64,000 bases of DNA from positions 3,507 to 67,506 of the forward strand of contig NW_021167085.1 in the NCBI RefSeq assembly GCF_003711515.1. The letters run 5' to 3'. Both the position numbers and the translations under genes were made by a program. Of the stretch, positions 1-10,700 are shown piece by piece. Source of the DNA: Sodiomyces alkalinus F11. Its lineage: Eukaryota > Ascomycota > Sordariomycetes > Glomerellales > Plectosphaerellaceae. Within the stretch, counting starts at the first letter, position 1; each line of letters begins with the position of its first letter. The notes beneath the pieces were generated by a model that saw only the letters and a program-made list of their open reading frames with translations, ran no database searches and was not told the DNA's origin.

Positions 1-397
1 GGCTCCTCTACGCCCGGCGGGCAGTGCCAGTGGTCATCGTGAGGGGTGCAGCCGTGATCGTCGCAGGCCGGTGGATCGCCTGTCGCTGTTGAAACCGGGG
101 CGGACGTGGTAGTTGGTTCGGCCGCCGGAGTGCACTCCCCTGGGATATAAGGCGGTTCTTCAACGCCAGGAGGACAGTGCCAGTGATCGTCGTGGGGGCT
201 GCAGCCGTTGTCATCGCAGACCGGCAGAGTCGCTGTCGGCTCTGGGGCGGACGTGGTAGTTGGTTCTGGGGCGGACGTGGTAGTTGGTTCGGCCGCCGGA
301 GTGCACTCGCCTGGGATATAAGGCGGTTCTTCAACGCCAGGAGGACAGTGCCAGTGGTCGCCGTGGGGGCTGCAACCGTTATCATCGCAGACCGGCA
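1..397 (-). repeat. In-frame tandem repeats encoding HWHCPPGV units
   Basis: Three copies lie here, with periods of about 171 and 153 nt (57 and 51 residues). The block around gcagtgccagtgg recurs near 21, 174 and 347. A fourth, isolated copy lies near 838-880 in exon 1. The linker between copies differs in length because the EPTTTSAP element is duplicated once, which points to unequal exchange or slippage. Confidence 0.8.
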
Positions 398-948
398 GAG
401 TCGCCGTTGGTTCCGGGGAAGCCGTTATGATGGCGGTGCACGTCGTTGTGGCGGCCGTTTCCGTGATGACTTCGAGGCCTTCCGAGGTAATAGGGACCGA
501 GTCGAACCACAGGGTTATAAGCATGCTGTTGGTCCGTGTGCCTGCTGTCCATGTGTAGTAGCCCGAGCTGTAGATAACCGAGGAGCCCACGAATGGGTCA
601 TCTGCTTGGATGCCGTACTTTTGCCGCATAGATTGAGCCCACTCATTGGAATCGTCCGGAAAAGTGGCGAGGCGAGGTATGTCTATCAATGACTCACTTG
701 TTTGGACGTCAGAACCGCCAATATCTGAGGCTATCGGGTTGTACTCACAAGCAGGTTGACGCCGGTGCCTCGGTGATGGTCATGGTAGGGTCCGGCTGTG
801 GCGGCGGGGTGGTCGGGGGCTGGACGCCTGGAGGGCAGTGCCAGTGGTCATCATGAGGGGTGCACTCGTCGGCCTGAGGCAAGGCGCTGACCATTGAAGG
901 CCATACCTGCCACAGGAGGGCGGTAAGAGTCAAAGTGGCAGTCCGCAT
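1..948 (-). CDS. Secreted Cys/His tandem-repeat protein (HWHCPPGV repeats), 3' end outside window
   Basis: I do not recognise a named family. Exons are 948-749 and 696-1 (open at the left edge). The start at 948 gives a signal-peptide-like N-terminus (MRTATLTLTALLWQVWPSMVSA). The 52-nt intron has GTGAGT, a CTGAC branch site and ACAAG; this acceptor keeps the frame, whereas the later TAG acceptor leads to a stop. The protein holds four copies of a motif close to C-x-PH-DDHWHCPPGV, one in exon 1 and three in exon 2. In exon 2 they are separated by Thr/Pro/Ser-rich linkers with a conserved PPYIPGECTPAAEPTTTSAP block. Between copies one and two lies a non-repeat segment of about 90 residues. The pattern suggests an extracellular, probably O-glycosylated protein. 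Clustered His and Cys could bind metal or form disulfides; that is inference. Confidence 0.7.
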
Positions 949-1392
949 GATTGGCTGCGGGGGGGGGTCAACAAGCGAGAGATCCTGAATCAAGCCAGAG
1001 ACGGACGGGTACTGCCAGCTCCTGCAGACTTGCGAGTGGGATGGTATCCCCGGGTTTGACGAGATATCCCAGAGCGCAGTGCTTTAATATATCTCCTCCT
1101 CTCCAGCTGGATGCTGGTGCCCGAGCCAAGACCCTGGTCCCTGGCTTCGTCATGATCTTTGGTCGTCCATGGCCACGAGGTTGCGTACATATGTTTCCCT
1201 ATGCGTATGTCCCTCAGGTTAGTTCTCTGTATCACTAGCGGGAGAATTGTGTCCAGAATAGGAAGGCACGCCGCACATCCAAGCGGTTGTCAGGGCTATG
1301 GGTGGCCATCAAGGTACTGCCAGTGCGGTCAACGTTGGAATCGCATGTTGGTGGCTGATGTACCTTGATGGATGTCGTCGGGCTCTTTGGCG

Positions 1393-1687
1393 TACTCTCG
1401 CAAGAAGTGCCCGAGAGCCATCAGGGTGCCACAAATATTGAACGCCACTTTGAAGGAATCGTAATTACCCCCCAAGGCTTGATGGGTAGATCAAGTACCC
1501 TGCCCTGAGCGGGATATTGTATGCAAACCCTAACCCCTCTGTTGCGGGAGCATACCTTAGAAGACCCAACATCCTTACGACGGGAATTACCGTCTTCTCA
1601 GGCTGCACTCTCACAAGAAGTGCTCAAAGTCCATCAGGGTGCTACGAAAAATTCAACGCCGCTTTAGAGGAACCAGAGTTCCCCCCA
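1393..1687. repeat. Diverged direct repeat, two copies of about 82 bp
   Basis: Copy one is about 1393-1473 and copy two about 1606-1687. Shared words include caagaagtgc, ccatcagggtgc and aacgcc. Many of the differences are C/T or G/A transitions. Confidence 0.65.
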
Positions 1688-1843
1688 CGTTCGCACAATC
1701 GGAGAACTGGTTAACTGAAGTTTTTACGTATCACGTTGCCGCCACGTGATCCTAAGTCACGTCCGTCAGTCATGAGCATGCGGCATTATGGCAACCCGGG
1801 TAATGAAACTATCCAGGTGCCATCAGGTCGTGTTCTTGTCAAC

Positions 1844-1850
1844 TATAAAA
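1844..1850 (+). promoter_or_regulatory. TATA box of the small secreted protein gene
   Basis: TATAAAA lies about 105 nt upstream of the chosen ATG, a normal distance for a fungal TATA plus short leader. Confidence 0.5.
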
Positions 1851-1952
1851 TGAATCGAGTAGACAACAGCATCTTATCTTACATGTACGCTGCAAGGCAT
1901 CAAGGCTAAGCTTCTTCACATCATACCGTTGTCCCAAGCAAACACCAGCAAA

Positions 1953-2228
1953 ATGAGATTTACTATCGTCCTCGTTTCGGCCGTTCTGGGCTCCGTCATG
2001 GCCCTGCCAGCCAAGGATATATTTGCGCGCGATCAGACATGCGACATCGAGCACCTATGCCAGGAATATCCCGACGAGTATTTCTGCTGCACCGAACCCG
2101 CCCATGCCGTTGTTGCCCAAACCTGTCAGCCAGAGTGCCACCGAGTCTCTCCCGGCCACGGCTTCAATTGTGCTGCCCTTGGCGCCGTTGGCCCACATGG
2201 CTGGCACTGCGACCACCACATGCACTGA
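1953..2228 (+). CDS. Small secreted cysteine-rich protein (91 aa)
   Basis: No family recognised. I chose the second in-frame Met because MRFTIVLVSAVLGSVMALP is a clean signal peptide; the upstream Met would add eight polar residues in front of it. The mature part carries eight cysteines, including one CC pair, and ends in a His-rich tail, HGWHCDHHMH. Size, signal peptide and even cysteine number fit a candidate effector or small cell-wall/antimicrobial-type secreted protein. The tail resembles the HWHC core of the repeat protein transcribed divergently to its left, so the two may share a property such as metal binding. That link is inference from short motifs only. A single exon is sufficient. 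Confidence 0.65.
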   Translation: MRFTIVLVSAVLGSVMALPAKDIFARDQTCDIEHLCQEYPDEYFCCTEPAHAVVAQTCQPECHRVSPGHGFNCAALGAVGPHGWHCDHHMH

Positions 2229-2775
2229 GCGGATTCGTGGCCTAGAAGTGTTCACGGTAAAGACTTCAGACCTAAGATAGCCAACACATTAAGCTGATTT
2301 GATTTCCAGTCGCCAGAGAGCCACCGATAAGGATTTGAACTATGGACGGGGCATCTCTGGGAGCAGCCTAGGATTCCTACATGTACTCTCCTGGGGAACA
2401 TAGAATGTCGGGGAGCGTGGGCACGACAACAACTGAGGTCAATCAAGGTCTGCCGCCGCCTTGAGGCGACTGCTTTTCTTTCTAAACACTCGTTATGGTA
2501 GTTGAATGAATAAATAACCAAATCCAGAAGTTGAACAACACACAGCTACTTGGTCCGGACCACTATATAATCTGTTGCTAGGCCGGGGGTGATGATCTAT
2601 ACGCGAAGTGTGGCGAGGCCATACTGGTATAGTTATACCCTTTATCTAGAGGAATAGAATATAGATAATTCCGCGTGTACCTTGACTCGATTATTCTAAC
2701 AACTACAAACGCCAGGCTGCCAAGAAGTGCCGGACAATCAAGCGGGCCAGCGTCAGTGTAGTTTTAGATTGTTAT
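2229..2775. other. Convergent intergenic region
   Basis: This lies between the 3' ends of the small secreted protein and the methyltransferase. AT content rises from about 2480. I see no gene; a T-loop-like word near 2330 does not extend to a tRNA. Confidence 0.5.
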
Positions 2776-3402
2776 CTAATTAGCTTGCAAGACCAACATA
2801 CGAGCTTGAACATTCGCTCCTCTCCTGTAGTCCTCCAAGTCGGCGCTTATGAAGGTGGCTTTCCCAGCGCCAACAAGTTCCTGAACCCGAGCCTTATAGC
2901 CGTCAGTCTCCCAGATATACCCAAGAATCGTGGCCACGAGGAAGCCCCCTTTCTTCAACACCCTGATAAACTCGTCGAGGGCGTTTGGGCCGACGTGCCC
3001 CTGCGTCATGGTACCGACACACATGACAACGTCGTAGGATGCTTCCCTCCGAGGGAGAGCCTGCGAGAGGTCGACCGTCTCGAGGGTTCGGTAGGCGCCG
3101 GTAGCCCGGGCCACGTCGAGCATACCAGGGCTCAGGTCGACGCCGTCGATCTTCTTGGCGCCGACTTTCGCGAGCTCGATGCCGACGAGGCCGGTGCCGC
3201 AGCCGGCGTCCAGGATTTCGATGTCGTCGCTTACCCGGTTCACACCGAGGGTATTCAGGACGTAGGCACTCGCAATGGCCGGGGCGACATACTTTTGGCC
3301 GTCTTCGGCGAGCTCCTTGTCGTACGAGGTGGCCCAATCGTCGTAGATGGCTTTTAGCTCAGCAACACTCGAAGCACCGTAGGTTCGGCTGATTTGGGAC
3401 AT
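2776..3402 (-). CDS. Class I SAM-dependent methyltransferase (METTL27/WBSCR27-like)
   Basis: A 208-residue Rossmann-fold methyltransferase. SAM motif I is ILDAGCGTGLVGIELAK, followed by an acidic motif II in IDGVDLSPGMLD and a motif-IV-like strand YDVVMCVGTM. The late strand KKGGFLVATI closes the fold. The N-terminal YDDWATSYDKEL block resembles the Williams-Beuren methyltransferase 27 group, whose substrate is generally unknown. I start at MSQISRTYGAS; the upstream in-frame extension is translation of the T-rich leader tract (Lys/Glu only) and should be leader RNA. Single exon, cytosolic by default as no targeting signal is visible. Confidence 0.8.
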   Translation of the reverse strand: MSQISRTYGASSVAELKAIYDDWATSYDKELAEDGQKYVAPAIASAYVLNTLGVNRVSDDIEILDAGCGTGLVGIELAKVGAKKIDGVDLSPGMLDVARATGAYRTLETVDLSQALPRREASYDVVMCVGTMTQGHVGPNALDEFIRVLKKGGFLVATILGYIWETDGYKARVQELVGAGKATFISADLEDYRRGANVQARMLVLQAN

Positions 3403-3408
3403 GGTGTG

Positions 3409-3441
<33 letters not shown>

Positions 3442-3720
3442 CCTCAAAAGAAAATTGGTTCTTTGGCTTTGATTTCTTTTACTTGATGGCCTTCACTTTC
3501 ACGGTCTGAAATCCACTGTCTTGTCTGGTCAGTTCATGGGATCACCTTGGAAGCGCAGGGATTCAATGCACGGAAGAATGTGCAGAAAATAAGAAAATAA
3601 AATGAAATCAATAGAAGTACCTGAAAGAGTCACTAGCACAGTTGAGGTTGAGCTCAAACGTAAATGTACGCAAGACGGGTCAATCAGTTTGGAGTTCAGG
3701 ACTCGGGAGCAAGCGGACTG

Positions 3721-3728
3721 TATTTATA
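3721..3728 (-). promoter_or_regulatory. Possible TATA box of the methyltransferase
   Basis: On the minus strand this reads TATAAATA, about 320 nt upstream of the methyltransferase ATG, which would imply a leader near 290 nt containing the T/A-rich tract at 3415-3441. Confidence 0.3.
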
Positions 3729-4090
3729 CACGACTGGGGTACTTAGCCTCGTCGGGTTTTCCGGGCGCATGGGAACGCGCAAGCAAACACTATGATCAAG
3801 ACCCAAAAGCAATGACCGGTTGCGTCACCTCGACAGAAGGAGAGAGTCGAGAATCGAGACAGACTAACAGAGCAACTGCAGGCTTACTGGTCTTGGGCAA
3901 TATCGTAATGCAAGGTCCGCGGACCGTATGTCCCCATTCTCCGACATTTACCACCAACCTCATTCACAAGCTAAGAATAGCGCATAATGGCCGTGGGATA
4001 TTGCTTGTTCGCGGCTGACGTATTAGCCTGGGTTGAAACTTAATGGACGTTGCCATTGTGACGCAGTAGTATGTCGTCCGGGGAATTGAG

Positions 4091-4141
4091 GCTTACAATG
4101 GGGCTTGCGATTGGGGCTTGCGATTGGGGCTTACAACGGGG
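4091..4141. repeat. Four-unit short tandem repeat, 12-13 bp period
   Basis: The units read gcttacaatggg, gcttgcgattggg twice, then gcttacaacgggg. The outer units differ from the inner ones at the same positions. Confidence 0.75.
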
Positions 4142-5823
4142 TTCCTGAACCTCACTGCAAGATACGTCCATGATTGGTCATATACATCGTGGGGGTATGG
4201 GGAAATCGCCCTTGGCGACGTTAGTCCCCAATGTCCTATCCCCACTAACAAGACGCTAAACGCTAATATCGATTACGGAATCCGGATCTCCCCCCACCCC
4301 CGGAGACGTGCGGAGAACTACGAAGTACTAAGTTCTATCGCAGGAAAGCACGCAGGTACATTACCCTAACTAACAGGTACGAAATACTTAGCACGGTATG
4401 TACATAAGACATAAGGTACTTTGTATCCATTAGTGTATGTTTTACGGATACCTACTCGGCTTTGTATTTCCCGCGCTCGGTTTCGTCTTCTCTTCCCCTC
4501 CTTCCCCACTTCCTCACTCTCCACTCACCCCTCCGATCTCATCAGTTCTCCAAACACGATTCTCCAAACAAGGTATCACTGTAAGGCTACTGCAAGCCAA
4601 CAGGCAAGGCAGCTTGGCATACCAATCGTATAGAGAGACTCGACAGCCTTCCTGGGCGTTGCTTGGACGTACAGATCATTGCCTTGTTTTGTCTCCAGTC
4701 TGCTGCCGGCTATTGTCAACTTTCGGATTGAGCCCCGGGGTGGGCAATGATCTACATTGATTAGACTCACTCGGGAAAGAGGAGGGAGAGAGCCCACGCA
4801 ATGCTTTCCACAAACCGAACGACCAACCCAAAAAGCATAAATACACTACTCGCAGCATGCATATGTAGTGTCTAAGGCATATCCGTACGGTCTGCTGACA
4901 TTTTGGTATGCAGGCAGCTCGAAAGATCGAAAAGTTAGACAATCGATTTACCCTGACCTATAAACTTGTTGTATTTACTGCACGTAATCTCTGTGTAGAA
5001 AGGGTGAGAAAAGCAAGAAATCAAAGCAAGTTCTCTTTGGAGATTAAGGCTATGATATGAAGAAAGGAAGGAAGACTCGATCTAGTGTCTCAGCCACCAT
5101 GTTCCTACTCAGTACCTAAGTAGTGTAGCATGCAATTCCATCAATTTATATGTGAGCTTTGATACAACATTTAGGAAACATATAAATGATATTGGTAATA
5201 CTTTATACATTGCCGTCTTTTAGAAAGATACCCAAGTTCGTCCAAGTTCCAGTCCAATCCCCGACATAATCCGTAACTGGTCTGGCCTATAAGCGAAATC
5301 ATTGGCACTACTGAGCTTATATATCAAAACGGCAGAGCTTAATGAGAAGAATTGACGGGTGTTGGGACCCTTATCGACCTCGCATTACCAACCCAAGTAA
5401 AAATATTATATACTATAGTCATTGATCAGTTGATCAAAGGGATTCGAGGACTTTGGAAGTTATCAGGTGCTCATATCGTATATCATCAGTGTTCTCTATG
5501 AAAATTCCAAACTCGGGTTACGAGTCAGAGAAAAGAAAAATATATAGGAAGAAGAAAAAAAAGAAAAAGAATAAAGCCCCGTTACTGTGCAGATGTCCTT
5601 AAACGTTACACAAGATACACAACAGATGACCGGGCGATCGTTCAGGAGATGATCTTCAGATCTCCCCGCAGATGCTCCTCGTCACTGGTGATCTACATCT
5701 GCACGACACACTACCCATCATCCGGACCCCTCCCTCTCAGGTCACCAAAACGGGGTAGACTGTGAGATACTACGCAAGCTTTGGGTGTAGGTATTGTGAT
5801 AAGTCGTGACTAGTCTAGGCTGT

Positions 5824-6684
5824 CTAGCACTGGAAGAGCTGGGGGCCCGGGATCTGGTAGTTGGTGACGGGCGGCCAGTAGATGCTGATGCTGACGCCGG
5901 GGTCAGAGCCCTGTGGGTTATTGTTAGCCATGTCCTTCGATGGAAGCATAGATGATAAATGATAGGGAGTGAAAGAGAGGTTTTGTAAGTTCTTACCCTG
6001 TAGGCTCCAGGGAAGCTGACGGTCGAGGGGTTCCTAGTTCCAGTACCGCCAACGACGTTGATCTGGGCGCATTCCATCTGTGTCGCCGTCCTGTTAGCCA
6101 ATCTAAATGCATGATATAAGAGCTTGCTGATCACGTACGTAGAACTGGGCGCCGGGATAGCTGCCGGCACCGTGCAGAGCAAGCATTTCAGCACGGAGGA
6201 GGTATTGACCGGGCGCAATGCACTCGGGAATACGGATGGCATGGCGGCCCTGGCCGTTGATGACCCGCTCGGTGCCCCAGATGCCGTCGGAGCCGAGACC
6301 GTCCTGCTGGATCTTGAACCAACCGTCGCCGACGCCCGAGTCGGTGGCGGCGTTGTTGACCTTCTTCAAGTAGGCCATGGTGGGACCCTTGTGGCTGCTG
6401 TCCATGATGTCGGCCGGGGACGTGCCGGTGGTGGAAAGCATGTAGCGCCAGATGGCGTACACGGTCTGGCCGGCCTGCACGGTGATGATCCTGTCGGTGG
6501 GGGTCGTGGGGTTCGGGGGGCCGTTGCAAGCCATGGAGTTGGAGTTGACGTCCTCAATAGGGCCGTTGTACGAGGGAACCCGGACGCCGTGGCCGGTGCC
6601 GGCGTTAGAGCCGCCGACCTCGAGAGAGGTGAAGATGGTGTGGGCGCTGGCCATGCCGGCCGCGAACAGGGGAAGGAGCTTCAT
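5824..6684 (-). CDS. AA9 lytic polysaccharide monooxygenase, single-domain
   Basis: Secreted copper enzyme that oxidatively cleaves cellulose or related glucans. Exons 6684-6139, 6077-5997 and 5910-5824 join in phase to 237 aa. Introns have GTACGT and GTAAGA donors and CACAG acceptors. The signal peptide is short (14 residues); cleavage exposes His15 (HTIF), the N-terminal copper ligand. His98 in SSHKGPT is the second ligand, and the conserved [16 protein letters not shown] block, split by intron 1, supplies the axial-site QxY region. The C-terminus follows the family pattern [10 protein letters not shown] ... [12 protein letters not shown] and stops directly after QLFQC, so there is no cellulose-binding module. 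Regioselectivity cannot be read from sequence alone. Expression is probably carbon-regulated, inferred from the family. Confidence 0.95.
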
Positions 6685-7788
6685 GGTGAAGTTGGGCAAG
6701 TAAGTCTCGGGTAGGGGAAATAAAGTTGGGATCAAAGCGTTAACGAGTGCCTCTCAAAGACATGATCGACGGGGAAGAGGACTGAATTTATATAATTATA
6801 TTCAATATTTATTATTCGAATTTTTCATCGTGACTTACACTGGCAACCAACCGTGATAGGTAGGTAAATTCACCCAACCAGCCCAATTTTCCGTCTTCTC
6901 GTATGCATCGGGTCATCGGCCGCCAGTCGGGGAACGAAGCTCCGGGGTCATAGGACGAAGTAGGAATAGTGACGACCTCCTGGAATATTCTGATCCGGTG
7001 TGTTCGAAATCGGGTTGGCGGATGATGGTGCTCCGGCCCTCCGAGGAAGGCATAATTCCCTATTTTCGTTCGGTATATCTGCCGTCTCGCCCGCTCTGAT
7101 AGTGAAACCACAATGAACCAGAACCTTGGTCGTTGAAATTTGTGCAGAACTTATTGTACAGAGTAACAACACTCCATAATTCATTTACTAGCAGTCCTTC
7201 AATTTTCTATTTCTCATTGCCACTGGGAAGTGTCATGTGAGACGAGGAGAGGCGATGACGAACTTCGGTCCCCGAATCCGTTCGCATAGGAGGGGAAGGG
7301 GTGGGATGGTCTACTAAATCGCGCATAGATGTCTCGATATGATGTGTCTCCTGGATTCTCTGCGAATTGCAGGGATTACACTGAGAATCAGGACTTATTT
7401 TCCCAGTCCATGCTCCTCAACGCGAGCATGAGATCGTTGCCATACTTCACGTTTCAACCGCCACAACCGCCACGGACAGGTGGAAAGGGGAAAAAAAACG
7501 AAAAGAAAAATAAGGAGAGATTGGAGGATGAAACGACACCAATTCCAAAGCATACGCCGTCTCCTAAGAAAGGACACTCACATAGGTAGGTGATCGGGAT
7601 TAACGAGGAATTAACATCGCAGTGTAGCATCACGCCCGCCGCGGCGTTGTCTAGAAGATGACCCTGCAGCACACTTGAATACCTCCTTCAATGCTTGTTT
7701 TCTCTGAAGAATCTGGGCCGCCCACGTATGCAACCAATGGAACAGATTGATAGCCTGCCGCCCCACCGACTGACACCACTCAGACCAC
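6685..7788. other. LPMO promoter plus TRS130 3' region
   Basis: Holds the LPMO TATA region on the left and, toward 7788, the likely 3' untranslated region of TRS130. A purine-rich stretch at 7480-7530 is the only compositional feature. No gene is supported. Confidence 0.5.
6787..6794 (-). promoter_or_regulatory. TATA box of the first AA9 LPMO
   Basis: On the minus strand this reads TATATAAA, about 103 nt upstream of the LPMO start codon. Confidence 0.5.
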
Positions 7789-10700
7789 TCAGACGACGAC
7801 TCGCCCGTCCACCACCCTCCGCTCGCTCTCCAGAACCAGCGGCCCTCCTCCGGGGCCACTCGAATCTAAGCTCAATGTCACCCTCTCGCGGTCCGCCACA
7901 ACCCGCACCGTCTCCCCGAGGTTGCGGTAATCTAACTCGATCGGGCCTTGCGACCCGGCTGTTCCCTGCTCGTCCGACTTGGCTTCTCGGATTTCCACGC
8001 TTGGGTACGGCAGCCAGCCCTCGCGCAGCGGGGCCATCAGGAGGGGAATTTCCATGGTGCATGTGTCTTCTTCCGCGGGCACCGTCATGCGACCTCGTTT
8101 CCGGCCGCCAAGGAGCCAAGTGTCAGCCGGTGTGGTGACCTCATAGCTGAATTCCTGCCTGGTCGCCGTGCTCTCTGGTGCCTGTGCCTGTCCCTGTGCC
8201 GCGGTGTGCCATGTGCGCGTCCACTGTACTGTAAGGCTGGCTGACAAAAGCTGATTGATTCCCACCACCGGCGTGGCCGACGATGTCGCTGCCCCATCGG
8301 GCAGCAGTGGTGAGAACAAGGGTTTCTGGAGCTGGATGTCGACGGTCCAGTGTACAGGAACAGACGGGACGTCCACCGGGATAAGAATGGAAGGGGTCTC
8401 TTCCACGTCTGCAGCTGGAGGGTGGAGAAGAGGAAGAGTGGGATTCCTCCGCTGCCAGTCCCGGATAAGGGCAGCGAGTGCCGCCGATGCGTCTCTTTCG
8501 CTGCCTGGGACTTTGCCCAATCCGGCAAACGAAGCCTCGAGATGGGTTCCCACAAGAGCAGTCGTCGGAAACTGGCCCAGGAGGGCAGCTCGTTCCAGAT
8601 CATAAGCTGTCAACCTCGCAGGCAGATGCTTCCGAACGTGGGTGGCCAGCACATTCGTGAAGGGTGCTAGATCGGCCGAGACAGCCGCCTCCTTGAGCGA
8701 CTTTTCGGTAGCCACAACCATTTCGTCCAACACCACGCTGTAGTGCAATTTGAGATACAACGTCTTGGCCGTTTTCGAATTGACAGTGACACCGGGCTTC
8801 CGGACAACCTTGTAAAGTAAGCTGGCCGGCTGCTTCGGGAACACCATGATCGTCTTGTCTGGCGCGGAGCCAAAGTGAGATTGGAAAACCTCGGATTCTC
8901 GGAGCTCGCTCTTGAACAAGAGCAGAGGACTGGGAGACACAGTGGAAATGCTGAAGCGCGAGAAAACAGCGCCGTGTTTGAAAATGTCTTGGACGTTGAC
9001 GCCCAGCGCAAGACTGATCGGAATGGACGGGCCTGCCCAGGAGGAATAGGTGCCGTCGTCAGTCGTGTATGTCACCTCGACCCGGGCGGAAATCGTCGCA
9101 ACGTCTTGCTCGGTAGAGTAGGGGAAACGCAGTTGCAGGGCGGTCTCGGCAGACAGCGAGCCGAAGCGAAACAGGCCTGCCTCGGGGGGCTGCGCAAACT
9201 CGAAAGCTGGCCCGATGAACTGGGCGTCCATCGTGAGGAGTCTGAGACCCCCGGTATTGGGTCTAACCCGGATATCACAAGACTTGACCCTGTTCCAGCC
9301 TGTGTGAAGCTTCAGATCGAGCGTGTTGCTACGGTCCAGCTGAATATCTTTCGTTGCGACCAGCTGGCAATCTAGACATCCAGCCGGCCGGTAAATGGTG
9401 ACGTGGGGAAGAGGGAAGAGGTCCGACGTCACGCCGACTCCGGATTCAGAGTCGATATCACGTTCGTAGTGCATGTGGATCTTGTTCGATATCAAGCTGA
9501 CCCGGTCGACTTCGTAACGGCCAGCCACACATGTCTGGCGGACGGCGCAAACATGTTAGCCAAATCTGCAGTGTCAACATCTTGGGGCATAAACCGTTCG
9601 ACTGACCTTGCTATATAGGCGGATCGTATTCCTACCAGGTCGGAGCACTTGAGCCGTGGCACATTCTAACCACAGTTCCTTGGTAGCCCCCGCCGTTGCT
9701 GTCGTGCTGACAAGCCGCATTCGGCCTTGGTCTATCTCCATGTCATCCGCCAGTAGGCTCTGCATCGAGACAGCCAGCGTAAAACCGTCTCGCCGGAGAT
9801 CATACTCGGGGTGCCCTTCCAGTCGGACGTCACTAAAGAACTGAGCCAGAGGGATGGGCACTTCGTGGGAAAAGGCCTTGGTCACGTCAATAAGCTTGTC
9901 AAGAACACCTCGGACGGCATCATCCGGGTTTGGAAGTTGCTGTTGTTGTTCTCGTGATTGTCCTTCTTGGCGGTGACTTGAGGGAACGAACCCCCGAAGC
10001 TTCTTTCGCGAGAGCCGGTCTTTCTGGGCCACCGCCGCCTTGGACAGCAGCTTCAGCGCCACCCGGACGTAGTCGTCTTTGCGCTGCAGCTCCTGGAGGC
10101 AGCGGGAGTACATGACCAACATGGAAAGCTCCAGTGCGCTCCAGCCGTTCTCCCCGAAGAAGGGCGTTGTTCGATGAAAGTACGAGGCGGCCGAGCCGTA
10201 GTCGCCGAGATGGTACTTGAGGATGGCGAGCTCGGTCAAGCAGGCTTGCACGGCGTGGTGGTGATCGGCGACGGTATAGTGCCTGATGGCTTTGTCGGTC
10301 AATGTTTCGAAGAGGCGGTAGAAATCGTCCTTGTTGTCGAGGGCGACGCGCAAAAACCTGCTCTCCACCCCGGCAAGAGACGGTTCCACGGCCTGAGGTT
10401 TTGTGGTGGCAGTGGTGGTGGTGGTGGTGCTGGTGGTGGTGGTGGACTCATCGTCGTCGTCGAGACTAATGTCTTCCATATCCATCTCCTCAATATCAGA
10501 TTCCTCCACGTCCGGTACCGAAGCCCAGCCGTTTCCCCACCCTCTCTTCTTGCCGCATTCCTCGAGGATGCTACGCGACAGTGCGTATAGCTCGGCGCGC
10601 CTAGCAGCGAGTTCTTCCAATCCGGATTTGAGAAACTGGCCTCGAGGGGCGGCAGCAGCAGCAGCAGCAGGAGGAGCAGGAGCAGGAGCACTGGTCTCGG

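Larger units (their letters stand above)
949..1952. other. Divergent intergenic region with a diverged duplication
   Basis: No coding sequence is supported. The stretch separates two divergently transcribed secreted-protein genes. It holds a diverged direct duplication and, close to the right-hand gene, a TATA box. Its short ORFs have no recognisable composition or motif. Confidence 0.6.
3403..5823. other. Gene-poor interval between methyltransferase and LPMO
   Basis: Contains the homopolymeric leader tract of the methyltransferase, a short tandem repeat at 4091-4141, and a strongly AT-rich stretch at 4950-5600 with A-rich runs near 5530-5570. Open frames here (for example 3602-4018) lack domain features. 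The last few hundred bases next to 5823 are probably the LPMO 3' untranslated region. Confidence 0.5.

Noticed and set aside
3403..3447. N-terminal Lys/Glu-rich extension of the methyltransferase
   Set aside because: It is translation of a T/C homopolymer tract just before the chosen ATG and is not part of the family.
3602..4018. 138-codon plus-strand frame upstream of the methyltransferase
   Set aside because: Sits where the methyltransferase promoter is expected, mixed composition, no signal peptide or domain.
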